From JBCCJA01 sp039045975 (GTDB lineage: Bacteria; Planctomycetota; Planctomycetia; Planctomycetales; Planctomycetaceae), in NCBI GenBank assembly GCA_039045975.1, contig JBCCJA010000009.1, positions 18,205-82,204 of the forward strand: a stretch of DNA of 64,000 bases. Direction: 5' to 3'. The notes under the pieces were generated by a model that saw only the letters and a list, made by a program, of their open reading frames with translations, made no database searches and had not been told where the DNA came from. A program made the translations under genes and the position numbers. This document shows, one piece after another, positions 40,547 through 49,128 of this stretch. How positions within the stretch are numbered: position 1 is the first letter of the stretch; each line of letters starts with the position of its first letter.

Positions 40547-42610
40547 ATGGCCCGTCGAGCGTCGATCCCGCTGTTCGCCGCCGTCATCGCATCGCTAACG
40601 TTTTACGTCGCGTGCGAAGCGTCGGCCCGAGCCGGCGACAGCGAAGTCGAGAACACCCACTGGAACCGCACGCCGGTCTTCGATTCGGCACCCCGCGTCG
40701 TGCGGACGCGATACCTCACCGATCGCCCGCCCGCCGCGCTCAGCCCGGCCCTCCCTCCGCGCCCGACGGAAGTCGTCGTCGGCCGCTCACGTGACGTCAC
40801 ACGCCTCGCCCAACGCCCCGACCGGGCGACCCAGGCCGTGCCGCCGCCGGTCGACGTCTTCCCGCCCGCCGGGGCCGCGCCGGCCCGTCCGCCGGGGCTC
40901 GGCGTCCGACTCGAATCGCTGCCCGACATCCCGGAGGGCCTGCGGACCCCTCAGCCCGACGCCGCCGTACTCGCCAAGTACGACCGGTTCGTCGCCGCCG
41001 AGATCGACGCCGACAACACGCTCGACCTGCTCGCCGGGCGGCCGCGGATCCTCCGCTTCCGCACGGCCCCGCTCCGCATCTATCTGCCCGACGAAGACGT
41101 GATCACGTTCCAAACGATCACCGAACGGGAGATCGCCGTCGTCGGCCTCGAGGAAGGGACCGCGACGCTAACGTTCTGGTTCGCCGACCCCGACGGCGGC
41201 GAGCCGATCCTGCTCAGCTATCTCGTCCGCGTCGTCCCCGACCCGGAACGTCGCCAACGGCTCGAAGCGATCTATCAGGCGCTCGAGACGGAGATTAATC
41301 GCAACGTCCCCGACAGCGTCGTCCGCCTGTCGCTCGTCGGCGAGCGTCTGCTGCTCCGCGGCCAGGCGAAGGACATCGAAGACGCGACGCAGATCTTGCG
41401 GATCGTCGGCGACAACGCGCCCGGCGGCCCGGAGGCGATCCCCCTGACGCCGAACGGCGAACTCGCCGGCGACGTCGCGTTGCTCGCGGCGGTGAACCCG
41501 AACGCCGCCGCCGTCACCAGTTCGCTGCTCACGCCCGACTCGATCGACACCGCCCGCGACGCGGAACGGACCGTCATCAACATGCTCCGCGTCCCCGGCG
41601 AACAGCAGGTCCACCTGAAGGTCGTCGTCGCGGAAGTGAACCGGTCGGCGTTACGGACGATCGGGGCGAACATCTCGATCGGCTCGCTCGACGACCCGGC
41701 CCAGTTCTTCAGCGTCCTGCCGGTCGGCGCCCTCGGCGGAAACTTCATCGTCGACACGGGCGACTTCGACCTCGCGATCAACGCCCTGCGGACGCTCGGA
41801 CTCGCCCGGTCGCTGGCCGAACCGAACCTGGTAACGCTCAACGGCCGCCCCGCGAGCTTCAACTCCGGCGGCAGCTTCCCGGTCCCGTCGGTCGAAACGG
41901 CAGGCAACCTGATCCTCTCCGACACGACCGACGTCGGCTTCGAATTCATCCCCTTCGGCGTGTCGCTGACGTTCGTCCCGACCATCACCGACAAGGACCG
42001 CATCAGGCTGCAGCTGTTCGCGACCGTCAACGACCTGGACGAGTCGATCGGTTTCGACACCGGCGACGGCGGCGGGACCGTCTCCGGACTCGCCGGCAGC
42101 ACGTTCACCACGACGCTGGAACTGCGTGAGGGCGAAACGATGGCCGTCGCCGGGCTGATCCAGAACAGCCTCACCGCCGATTCGACACGCGTGCCGTTCT
42201 TCGGCGATCTGCCATACATCGGGCGGCTGTTCAAGGTCGACGACACCGCCAGCGACGAGACCGAACTGATCGTGCTCGTCACGCCGCAGCTCGTCCGGCC
42301 TGCCTCAACGCACGGCTGCCTCCCGGTCCCCGGCTCCGACATCTACGAGCCCGACGACAAAGAATTCTATCTCCGCGGCGACATCGAAGGGCGGCGGACC
42401 GAAGACTTCCGCAGCCCGGTCCGCACCACGATCGATCGCCAGAAGGTCTTCTCAACCGTGCTGCCCCGCCCGACGGTCCCGGCGACGACGCACGGCGACG
42501 GCACGCTCCCGCTCCCGCCGCGGCCCGGCGCCGTCATGCTCGACGGCCCGGCCACGCCGATCTTCCCGCGGCCCGATCTCCCCACGCTGCCGGCCGAGGC
42601 GAACCCATGA
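40547..42610 (+). CDS. cpaC: CpaC/RcpA-like outer-membrane secretin
   Basis: 687 aa. Signal peptide at residues 1-25. A pilus-assembly N-terminal domain ('LLAGRPRILRFRTAPLRIYLPDEDVITFQTITEREIAVVGLEEGTATLTFWFADPDG') and a BON/KH-like ring domain ('NVPDSVVRLSLVGERLLLRGQAKDIEDATQILRI') precede the secretin core ('EQQVHLKVVVAEVNRSALRTIGANISIG', 'NALRTLGLARSLAEPNLVTLNGRPASFNSGGSFPVP', 'GVSLTFVPTI', 'LELREGETMAVAGLIQ', 'PFFGDLPYIGRLFK'). About 90 extra residues rich in Pro follow the core. It forms the pilus exit pore. Confidence 0.93.
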   Translation: MARRASIPLFAAVIASLTFYVACEASARAGDSEVENTHWNRTPVFDSAPRVVRTRYLTDRPPAALSPALPPRPTEVVVGRSRDVTRLAQRPDRATQAVPPPVDVFPPAGAAPARPPGLGVRLESLPDIPEGLRTPQPDAAVLAKYDRFVAAEIDADNTLDLLAGRPRILRFRTAPLRIYLPDEDVITFQTITEREIAVVGLEEGTATLTFWFADPDGGEPILLSYLVRVVPDPERRQRLEAIYQALETEINRNVPDSVVRLSLVGERLLLRGQAKDIEDATQILRIVGDNAPGGPEAIPLTPNGELAGDVALLAAVNPNAAAVTSSLLTPDSIDTARDAERTVINMLRVPGEQQVHLKVVVAEVNRSALRTIGANISIGSLDDPAQFFSVLPVGALGGNFIVDTGDFDLAINALRTLGLARSLAEPNLVTLNGRPASFNSGGSFPVPSVETAGNLILSDTTDVGFEFIPFGVSLTFVPTITDKDRIRLQLFATVNDLDESIGFDTGDGGGTVSGLAGSTFTTTLELREGETMAVAGLIQNSLTADSTRVPFFGDLPYIGRLFKVDDTASDETELIVLVTPQLVRPASTHGCLPVPGSDIYEPDDKEFYLRGDIEGRRTEDFRSPVRTTIDRQKVFSTVLPRPTVPATTHGDGTLPLPPRPGAVMLDGPATPIFPRPDLPTLPAEANP

Positions 42611-43380
42611 ACCGGACCGACCTCATCCGCGACCGACTCCCGCGACGCCGGGCCCTCGCCGGCGGCCTGTTGACGCTCGTCCTGATCGGCGGCTGTCAGA
42701 CCGGGCCGTGGCGTTCGACCTCCGCGTGTGACCAACCGGGCTGTCGACAGCAGTCCTACGCTCAAGCCTGCCGCTCGGAGGCCGAAGGCCTCGGCAAGCT
42801 ATTCGGGCCATTGTGGGACCGCCGTTTCTTCCGGCCCTACGACATCCCGAAGACCGCCGAGCCGGCCCCGCAAGGCACCCACACAGACGCCTGGTTCACA
42901 GCCCAACAAGACGCGGCCGAGCTGGCCGACTTCACGATCTTCCAACACGAATGGTTCCAGGGCGGGGACGACCTCGGCCCGGCGGGCCGGGACCACCTGG
43001 CCACGATCGCCGGCCGGGCCCCCTTCGAACCGCGCCCGATCGTCCTCGAGCCTTACGCCCCCGACTTCACCGAATTCCCGACCGCCGAGGCCGCCTTCGA
43101 AGCGGCCCGCACGGTCGACGAACGGCGTCGTGCCGTCGTCGTCGCGTCGCTCGAAGAGTCCGGCATCGATGACGCCGCGGCCCGCGTCGTCATCGCCCGC
43201 CCGCTCGCCGAGGGTCTCCGCGGGGACGAATCGCAACGCGTCTTCTCACAGCTCTTGAACGGCGGGGGCCAAGGCGGCGGAGGAGGAGGGCTCGGAGGAG
43301 GTGGAGGACTCGGCGGCGGGGGAGGGCTCGGCGGAGGCGGCGGATTCGGCGGTGGCGGCGGCGGGGCGGGCTTCTTCTGA
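42607..43380 (+). CDS. Tad-locus lipoprotein with poly-glycine tail
   Basis: 257 aa. A lipoprotein signal ends LVLIGGC (Cys about residue 30). The middle part has few landmarks ('LGKLFGPLWDRRFFRPYDIP', 'ADFTIFQHEWFQGGDDLGPAGRDHLATIA'). The last ~42 residues are almost only Gly, with Leu or Phe at intervals (GGGGGLGGGGG pattern) ending AGFF. ATG overlaps the secretin stop (ATGA). It is probably a secretin-associated lipoprotein; the glycine tail could pack against the pore or cell wall. No family recognised. Confidence 0.7.
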   Translation: MNRTDLIRDRLPRRRALAGGLLTLVLIGGCQTGPWRSTSACDQPGCRQQSYAQACRSEAEGLGKLFGPLWDRRFFRPYDIPKTAEPAPQGTHTDAWFTAQQDAAELADFTIFQHEWFQGGDDLGPAGRDHLATIAGRAPFEPRPIVLEPYAPDFTEFPTAEAAFEAARTVDERRRAVVVASLEESGIDDAAARVVIARPLAEGLRGDESQRVFSQLLNGGGQGGGGGGLGGGGGLGGGGGLGGGGGFGGGGGGAGFF

Positions 43381-43401
43381 CCGATGCGACAAGGACCACT
43401 C

Positions 43402-43935
43402 ATGCCGCCGGCCCCCACGAAGATCGTTAACCTCGCGGTGATGCTGACAACCGCGTTATGCGTCGCCGGCTGTGCGTCGACGAACCTCTTACACCGGTCG
43501 GCCCTGCACGAGTCGACCGACGACGGCCTGTTGCCCCGCGCCCAGCGCATTGAAGCCTGCCTTACTGTCGCCCGCTCGCTCGACGAGGCCGGACGCGGCG
43601 ACTCGGCCCTGCGGCTCTACAACCGGGCGATCGAATTCGGCGCCGACGAACAGCCACTCGCCGCACGGCTCGCGGTACTCGAAGCCCAGCACGGCGACCC
43701 CGCCCGCGCCGACGCGATGTTCCGAGTCGCGATCAAGAACGACGACCGAAACCCCGCACTCCGGGACGAATACGCGACATTTCTTAAAACGCGCGGTCAA
43801 AGCACGACCGTTGCGGCCGCCACCGACTTACGGCTGTCCGCCGCCTCGAATACCGACCGAGGAATCCCCGGTCGCCCGACCACGTCTGATAACCGGGGCG
43901 TTGTCCGCGTGAGCTATCACGCTGCGAGTGAATGA
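43402..43935 (+). CDS. TadD-like TPR lipoprotein
   Basis: 177 aa. Lipoprotein signal with CVAGC lipobox (Cys about residue 24). Two TPR-like repeats: 'RIEACLTVARSLDEAGRGDSALRLYNRAIEFGADEQPLAARLAVLEAQHGDPARADAMFRVAIKNDDRNPALRDEYATFLKTRG'. In Tad systems TadD is a TPR lipoprotein needed for secretin function, and position as last gene of the operon fits. ATG 43402 is preferred over 43384 because AAGGA lies 6 nt upstream of it. Confidence 0.75.
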   Translation: MPPAPTKIVNLAVMLTTALCVAGCASTNLLHRSALHESTDDGLLPRAQRIEACLTVARSLDEAGRGDSALRLYNRAIEFGADEQPLAARLAVLEAQHGDPARADAMFRVAIKNDDRNPALRDEYATFLKTRGQSTTVAAATDLRLSAASNTDRGIPGRPTTSDNRGVVRVSYHAASE

Positions 43936-44062
43936 CTTTCTCATTTCGCTCCGCGAGCCGACAGGCCGCGTGAAATCGGAGCAGCCCAGAGCCCGGCACG
44001 GGGCCGGACAAAGTTCTTCTCCAAAGAGTCCATAAAGACGACACCGAGCCGAGGTAGAATAA

Positions 44063-44088
44063 CCCCAGGCAGCCTTGGGGCTTTTCGT
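44063..44088 (+). terminator. Possible terminator of the Tad operon
   Basis: CCCCAGG-CAG-CCTTGGGG stem with one bulge followed by CTTTT. It lies about 130 nt after the last Tad gene. Confidence 0.5.
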
Positions 44089-44120
44089 CAAGACGGCCCG
44101 GCTCCACAGCAGCGACACGA

Positions 44121-44172
44121 CTAAACCCGGTGGAATTCGAACCCCCGACCCTCGATCCTTAAGATCGGCCCG
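44121..44172 (-). pseudogene. tRNA 3'-half-like remnant
   Basis: On the minus strand a CGAT-CTTAAGG-ATCG anticodon-arm-like hairpin (would-be anticodon TAA) is followed by GGGGGTTCGAATTCC, a T-arm with the universal GGTTCGAATYCC, then ACC. No acceptor or D-arm half can be found upstream and the T-stem has a mismatch, so it is not a functional tRNA. Fragments like this are typical traces of integration at tRNA genes. Confidence 0.4.
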
Positions 44173-44712
44173 AGGCAATCGTTACCGCCGGTAATATAAT
44201 ACGCAATCTGCTTGGAGCCCTCCCGAAGAGGCGTCTCAGCGGCGTATGTTTAACGCCGGGCATCTTCGTCAGTCCTTGATCAAACGCAGATGGATGATGC
44301 TTGCGGAGCATTCGCTCGAGTTCGACCATCACGTTCGCAAAGCCATAGTCGTATTGGCTAGCCAGTGCCTGTGAAAAAGCAAATCGCTACTGTCGAGCCT
44401 ATTCCGAATCAGGAATCCGAGAGCCAGAGTATTAAAACAATTATCTTCAAGTACTTTACCGCGATCAGCCATTAGCCGGCCACGGCATGTAAAGTCGCAA
44501 AGAGACAGCAAGAGGCGATATTCGTCGTGAAGCCTTCTCCGAATTCGTGGGCCTTTGTCGCACGCGGCCAGAGCATATTCGCATCGCTATTCAGGCATTG
44601 CTCTCTGCGAGTGAGGAAGATCGGTGAGCGGGACTTGACCCGGGTTCAACGAGTCGGGGTTTGGAGCGAAATCACTCCGCCTCGCAAATCAAACAGACAG
44701 ACTGTCGGCCGA

Positions 44713-45927
44713 TCACTCGCGTGCGGATTCGAGCAGCTTGCTCACTACGATTTTGGCAATCGCCTCAGCCGGCATCGTGCCGTCGGCGTTGTTCGACAGG
44801 TTAGTCAACACGACCACCGACAAGTCTGCCTCCGGAACGTACGCGGTGAATGCGTTGAACCCCGGCACGTCGCCGGTGTGGCCGACGGCGCCGTCGCGGC
44901 GGGCGAGCATGAAGGAGTAGTCGGCACCGGGGAGGGGTGTCGGCTGCCACGCCGCGAGTTCGGCCCGGCTCGATTCGCTCAGCAGCGTACCGGTCGCGAG
45001 CGTCTCCGCGGCACGCCCCAGATCGCGAACTGTGGAATACATGTCGCCCGCCGCTCCGGTCCACGAGCCGCTGTAGCCGGTCACGTCGTACCACGTGTCG
45101 CCGTACCCGAGCACTTTCGTCGGGTAGCCGTTGCGGTAGGCCGACGGGGAGGGAGTCGGCAGTGTGCCGTCCGCCGGCGGGAAGCCGGTACTCCCCAGGC
45201 CGAGGGGGGCGAGGACGCGATCCCGCACGACATCGGCGATCGCCGTGCCCGTCGTTTTCTCGCAGGCCATGCCGAGCAGAATCGCGTTGGAGTTGGAGTA
45301 CCGCCAACGCTCGCCCGGCGCCGCGTAAGGCGTCTTTTCGTAGGCGTAGGCCAAAATCTCTTCGGGTGACCACGGATAGTCGGGGGCGGCCATGATCGCC
45401 CGTTGAAAGGCCTGATTCTCGATCGAGTTGAATAGCCCGCTCGTGTGCCGGCCGAGCATACGGAGCGTGATCTCATCGCCCCGCGGCACCCCGTCGACGT
45501 ACTTCGAGATCGGGTCGTCGAGCGACAACAGGCCCTCGTCGGCGAGGAGGAGGATTGCCGTGCCGACGAACATTTTCGTCACGCTGGCGATCCGCATGTG
45601 GTGGTCGATCGTCAGCGGCTCGCGGGTGTCGACGTCGGCGACGCCGAGGGCGAGTTCCAGCACGACCTTTCCGTCGGGCCCGTACACGCCGACGACCGCG
45701 CCCGGTGCGTCTGTGGAAGCGAATTGCTTTTTGACGGCCTGTTCGAGCGACAGCCCGGTCACGTCGACCAGCCCGTCGCCCGCCTGCCACTTCGACCACG
45801 CCGTCGCGGCGGCGACGCAGAGACCGACTCCGGCGAGCACCGCACCGAAACGCGGAAGCCGCGAAAACCGACTCTTAGACGCTGACGAATCTGCTGCAGT
45901 CGACGAAGACTCAGGCGAGGCATCCAT
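44713..45927 (-). CDS. Serine hydrolase of the beta-lactamase/class C (esterase) family
   Basis: 404 aa. A membrane anchor is at about residues 27-45. The class C triad is complete: SVTK at about 115-118, 'YSNSN' (Tyr near 205) and 'GHTGDVPG' (KTG-equivalent box). Also 'LRMLGRHTSGL' and 'TGAAGDMYSTVRDL'. It is likely a periplasmic, membrane-tethered esterase or D-amino-acid peptidase rather than a resistance enzyme. ATG at 45927 has GGAG 8 nt upstream; a longer GTG form would overlap the PepSY gene. Confidence 0.87.
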   Translation of the reverse strand: MDASPESSSTAADSSASKSRFSRLPRFGAVLAGVGLCVAAATAWSKWQAGDGLVDVTGLSLEQAVKKQFASTDAPGAVVGVYGPDGKVVLELALGVADVDTREPLTIDHHMRIASVTKMFVGTAILLLADEGLLSLDDPISKYVDGVPRGDEITLRMLGRHTSGLFNSIENQAFQRAIMAAPDYPWSPEEILAYAYEKTPYAAPGERWRYSNSNAILLGMACEKTTGTAIADVVRDRVLAPLGLGSTGFPPADGTLPTPSPSAYRNGYPTKVLGYGDTWYDVTGYSGSWTGAAGDMYSTVRDLGRAAETLATGTLLSESSRAELAAWQPTPLPGADYSFMLARRDGAVGHTGDVPGFNAFTAYVPEADLSVVVLTNLSNNADGTMPAEAIAKIVVSKLLESARE

Positions 45928-45940
45928 AAAGCGGCTCCGG

Positions 45941-47326
45941 TCAAACGGGGTTCGGCACACGGCCGGAACGGGACAGTCTGCGTCGACAGAAATCGATCAA
46001 TGCGACCGTCAAGAGACTCACACCCACCGCCGGCAGCAGGCAGCCGACGGCGACGACGGCGGCGGTCGCCGCCCGTCCGCCGGGGAAAGCAATCCGCCTC
46101 GGCAGGGCCGACTTGCCCGGCTTTCTGCGGATCAAATACATCGCGATTCCGGTGATCGGCAGGCATGCGACGACGAACACAGCGACGGCCCAGATCACTT
46201 TCGTCGCCGTACCGCCGATCGAACCGACATGCAGCGGATAGTTCCACTGAGTCCATTGCGCGAGCGGGCCGGCGTCCGCCAGCGCGGCCCGCAGAATGAC
46301 CGAACCGTCATACCGGTCAATATAGGTGATCGAGGTCAGGCTCGGGCCGAAATGCCCGCCCGACTCGACCGCGAACGAATCGTCATCCGCAGAAGGCAGA
46401 TTAAGGCTGATGCGGGCGGGAACCGGACCGCCCGCGACCGCCGCCGCGAGGGCTTCGTCGGGACCGATCTCGGCCAAGGTCTCGGAAGCCGTCGCCACAC
46501 TCTTCGGCGGGTCGAGCAACAGGTCGTACTGCCCCGTCGCGAACGCGACGCCGTGATAAGCAGAGCCCCAAATCAACGTGTACAGCAGCCCGGTGCCCGT
46601 ACTGATCAGGACGACCGCGGCCGCGGCCGCACCGGCCACGGCGTGGACATCGCGCCACACGACATAGCGTTTGCCGTCCCACCGCAGCCACAACACGCCG
46701 CGAACTGTTTTCCATGTCTTCGGCCACCACAGCACGAGTCCCATCACGACCGACAGCAACGTCCAGCCGGTGACGAGTTCGACGATCAGCCTCCCCGGAG
46801 TTCCCGCGAGGAGTCGGCGATGAAGGGCGAGGGCGATCGAGAAGAGGTCGCGCTCGGGCAGCGACCCGCGGACGTCGGTCGTGACGGGGTCGACATAAAC
46901 GCGACGGAAGCCGTGGCCCCCCTGCTCACGCCGGAAGAGGACCGCCGGCAGCCTGCCCGTCCCCCGTTCGAGTTCGATCCCGAACGCCCGGTAATCGTCG
47001 CCCGCCGCCACCGCCGCCGACCGTACGATCGCAGTCAGCGGCCGCTCGTCGTCAGCCGGATCGACCCAAGCCGCTTCTGCCTCGGGCGGGCCGGCGGCGA
47101 TGTCCGCATACCACCAAAGTTCGAGTTCCGGCTTAAAGACATAGAAGAGTCCGGTGACCGCGATCACGACCAGAACGGGCGCGGTCAACAGCCCCGCCCA
47201 GAAGTGCCAGAACCAGACGGCGCGTTTCAGAGAAGCGGACGCCGGACGCTGGAAAGATCCGGCGCCCGACCCTTCCCCGGCGGAGAGTGTGTGGCTCTCC
47301 TTCGGGGGGGACATGACTCCGCTCAC
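45941..47326 (-). CDS. PepSY-associated TM helix protein (PiuB-like)
   Basis: 461 aa inner-membrane protein. TM helices are at about 36-66 ('FWHFWAGLLTAPVLVVIAVTGLFYVFKPE'), ~190-215, ~235-265, ~375-400 and ~425-450. Typical motifs are 'FWHFWAGL', 'LHRRLLAGTPGRLIVELVTGWTLLSVVMGLVLWWPK', 'RDVHAVAGAAAA', and the PepSY part 'TSITYIDRYDGSVILRAAL'. Relatives are linked to iron-siderophore uptake or to redox at the inner membrane. GTG at 47326 overlaps the TGA of the upstream gene; ATG at 47314 is an alternative start. Confidence 0.85.
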   Translation of the reverse strand: MSGVMSPPKESHTLSAGEGSGAGSFQRPASASLKRAVWFWHFWAGLLTAPVLVVIAVTGLFYVFKPELELWWYADIAAGPPEAEAAWVDPADDERPLTAIVRSAAVAAGDDYRAFGIELERGTGRLPAVLFRREQGGHGFRRVYVDPVTTDVRGSLPERDLFSIALALHRRLLAGTPGRLIVELVTGWTLLSVVMGLVLWWPKTWKTVRGVLWLRWDGKRYVVWRDVHAVAGAAAAAVVLISTGTGLLYTLIWGSAYHGVAFATGQYDLLLDPPKSVATASETLAEIGPDEALAAAVAGGPVPARISLNLPSADDDSFAVESGGHFGPSLTSITYIDRYDGSVILRAALADAGPLAQWTQWNYPLHVGSIGGTATKVIWAVAVFVVACLPITGIAMYLIRRKPGKSALPRRIAFPGGRAATAAVVAVGCLLPAVGVSLLTVALIDFCRRRLSRSGRVPNPV

Positions 47327-48171
47327 GCGACCTCGGCTTTTCCGCGACGGCGGCGAACGGCGAAACCACCGACCGCCCCGATCGCGGCCAACGTCAACGT
47401 CCCCGGCTCCGGCACGACGGCCGCACTCTGCTGGACCGCATCGATCGTTCCGGAGCGATCGAACACGAGACGGGCGTCCGTGAACGTCCCGAGCAAGGTC
47501 GTCACGGTTTTGGTCTCATCGATGTCGAATTGAAATCCGTTCCCGGCGAACGTGACCGTTCCGTCGAAAGAGTCAGAGAACGCGCCGAACGGGTTCCCGA
47601 AAAACCGCGGCAGGACCGACACGTCGGCAATGAAGTCGACCGAGCTGAGCTGTCCGTCGATGAACGTGAGCCCTGTCCCAACGGCATTCGTGACCGAAAT
47701 ATCGTAATCCCAGCCGGCATTCCCGACCCCGCTGCCGCTGTTGTTGGGACCGCTGATCGGCGAAAAGCCGGCCGCGTTCACGGCGAACGTGATCGAGCTG
47801 GCGTCGATGAACTCGGTCCCGACGCCGGTCAGTCCCGAGTCGTCAAAGTCGAGCGAGCCGCTGCTCAACGTCGAGAAATCAGATTCTGTGACGATTTTGT
47901 TAAAGACGGTGAAGCCTTCGTTCTCGGGGGCATACACCGTCGAAGCCGAGAGCGGTTCGGCGACGATACTCGTGAAGATACCGTTCGGTTGTTCGAAGTA
48001 GGCGTAATTCGGCAAGCCGCTCGCCGCCGCCGCGCCCGTACCCCAGTTCTTAAAATTGATCGCGTACAGCGACCCCGTGTGGTCGGTGCCGGAGACGCCG
48101 ACAGACGCGGCCTCGGCCGGCCCCGCCCAGGTGGCGAGCAGCATGGCGGCTGCTATGAAAATCTTGTGCAC
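47323..48171 (-). CDS. PEP-CTERM surface protein 1
   Basis: 282 aa. Signal peptide MHKIFIAAAMLLATWAGPAEA. The C-terminal sorting signal is complete: VPEPGTL, a hydrophobic helix (TLAAIGAVGGFAV) and RRRRG. The body is beta-rich, Ser/Gly/Asp-rich ('GSLDFDDSGLTGVGTEFIDASSITFAVN') and lacks Cys. Known biology: such proteins are cut by an exosortase and released or anchored with exopolysaccharide; no exosortase gene is in the window, but an exopolysaccharide operon is (1-6033). It shares short patterns with the next gene ('LDFDD..LTGVGTE' against 'IDFDDAAATGVGVE'), so the two are likely paralogues. Confidence 0.88.
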   Translation of the reverse strand: MHKIFIAAAMLLATWAGPAEAASVGVSGTDHTGSLYAINFKNWGTGAAAASGLPNYAYFEQPNGIFTSIVAEPLSASTVYAPENEGFTVFNKIVTESDFSTLSSGSLDFDDSGLTGVGTEFIDASSITFAVNAAGFSPISGPNNSGSGVGNAGWDYDISVTNAVGTGLTFIDGQLSSVDFIADVSVLPRFFGNPFGAFSDSFDGTVTFAGNGFQFDIDETKTVTTLLGTFTDARLVFDRSGTIDAVQQSAAVVPEPGTLTLAAIGAVGGFAVRRRRGKAEVA

Positions 48172-48278
48172 AGCAATCTCGCGAAAGGGATGTAGGAGAG
48201 CGAATCGGTGAGGCTCGACGCCGGTCCCTACCGCGGTATAAGCGGGCCGGGCACGGCCCCGGCCCGGTAAAGAATCAC

Positions 48279-49064
48279 TCAGGCACGCTTACGCCGGACC
48301 GTCAACACGGCCCCGAGGCCGCCCATACCGAGCATGACGAGCGTCGTCGGCTCGGGGACCGGCGCCGCTGCGGAACTGACCGCCAGCACGGTGCCGTCGA
48401 TGTCCGCGATAAATGTCGTCGGGCCGGTCCCGAAGAACGTGCTGACGACGTCGGTGTCGAGGACATCGATCGCTAGGGACGAACCGCTGATCGCGAACGT
48501 CCCCACGCCGTCGGCGTCGTTGCCGAACGGGTTGGGACCGCTTGTTGCGATGAATCCGTAGTCGATGTTGAACGTCACGTCGGTCGTCAGATCGATCCCC
48601 GTGAGCACGCCGTCGGTGAACGTGACCGTGTCATTCGCGTCGATCCCGCCATAGGTCACCGACGTGTTCGCCCCGTCGAAGAACCAGAGGAAAAAGCCTT
48701 GGCCGACTAGGTCGGCCCCGACGGTGAAGAGCGGGTTAAACGCAGTGATCGCGAACGTCTCGACGCCGACGCCGGTCGCGGCCGCGTCATCGAAGTCGAT
48801 CGAGCCGATCCCGAGTTCGATCCCGTTAGCCGTCTGCGTCTCGTTGAACAGGTCGGCCGTCCCGAACTGTTGGGACGGGTTCGCGAGGTTGTACAGCCCC
48901 TCCGGATTGCGGCCGATTTCGGCGAACGAACCGGTGAATTGGGTCTCGGACAAGCGACTCAGCGGGTCGATCACGCTCTGGAGCGAGATCGTCGCGGCCG
49001 TGGCGGGCGCGGCCGTCACGGCCGCCAGACCGGCGGCGGCGAGTAAACGTGTGGGAGAGTTCAA
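48279..49064 (-). CDS. PEP-CTERM surface protein 2
   Basis: About 261 aa from a TTG at 49064 (preceded by AAAGG at 9 nt). Other starts are TTG 49073 and GTG 49121. Signal peptide-like 'SPTRLLAAAGLAAVTAAPATA'. C-terminus: VPEPTTLVMLGMGGLGAVLTVRRKRA, a full PEP-CTERM signal. The body repeats the 'IDFDD...TGVGVETFAI' and 'FTDGVLTGIDLTTDVTFNID' patterns also present in its neighbour, suggesting a tandem duplication. A GC-rich hairpin (about 48243-48268) lies just after its stop. Confidence 0.83.
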   Translation of the reverse strand: MNSPTRLLAAAGLAAVTAAPATAATISLQSVIDPLSRLSETQFTGSFAEIGRNPEGLYNLANPSQQFGTADLFNETQTANGIELGIGSIDFDDAAATGVGVETFAITAFNPLFTVGADLVGQGFFLWFFDGANTSVTYGGIDANDTVTFTDGVLTGIDLTTDVTFNIDYGFIATSGPNPFGNDADGVGTFAISGSSLAIDVLDTDVVSTFFGTGPTTFIADIDGTVLAVSSAAAPVPEPTTLVMLGMGGLGAVLTVRRKRA

Positions 49065-49128
49065 ACCTATCAACCTTTCTCTTGGGGATAGTTGCGAGGC
49101 TGTCGCCTCGTTTAACGACACCAGGCCG

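Larger units (their letters stand above)
43936..44712. other. Low-GC spacer with tRNA-like fragment and a decayed reading frame
   Basis: 777 nt, clearly AT-richer than the flanking genes from about 44160 on. It holds a terminator-like hairpin (44063-44084), a tRNA 3'-half look-alike (44121-44172) and, on the minus strand, a frame from the ATG at 44370 to the stop at 44159-44161 ('MVELERMLRKHHPSAFDQGLTKMPGVKHTPLRRL'). That frame remains open a little upstream ('ALASQYDYGFANV') to a TAG. I do not recognise it. The composition and fragments suggest an old insertion that has decayed. Confidence 0.5.

Noticed and set aside
43262..43377. GGN-rich tandem repeats considered as a CRISPR or minisatellite
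   Set aside because: No spacer structure; the repeats are in frame and encode the glycine tail of a lipoprotein.
44121..44172. Functional tRNA-Leu
   Set aside because: Only the 3' half is present and the T-stem is imperfect; kept as a remnant.
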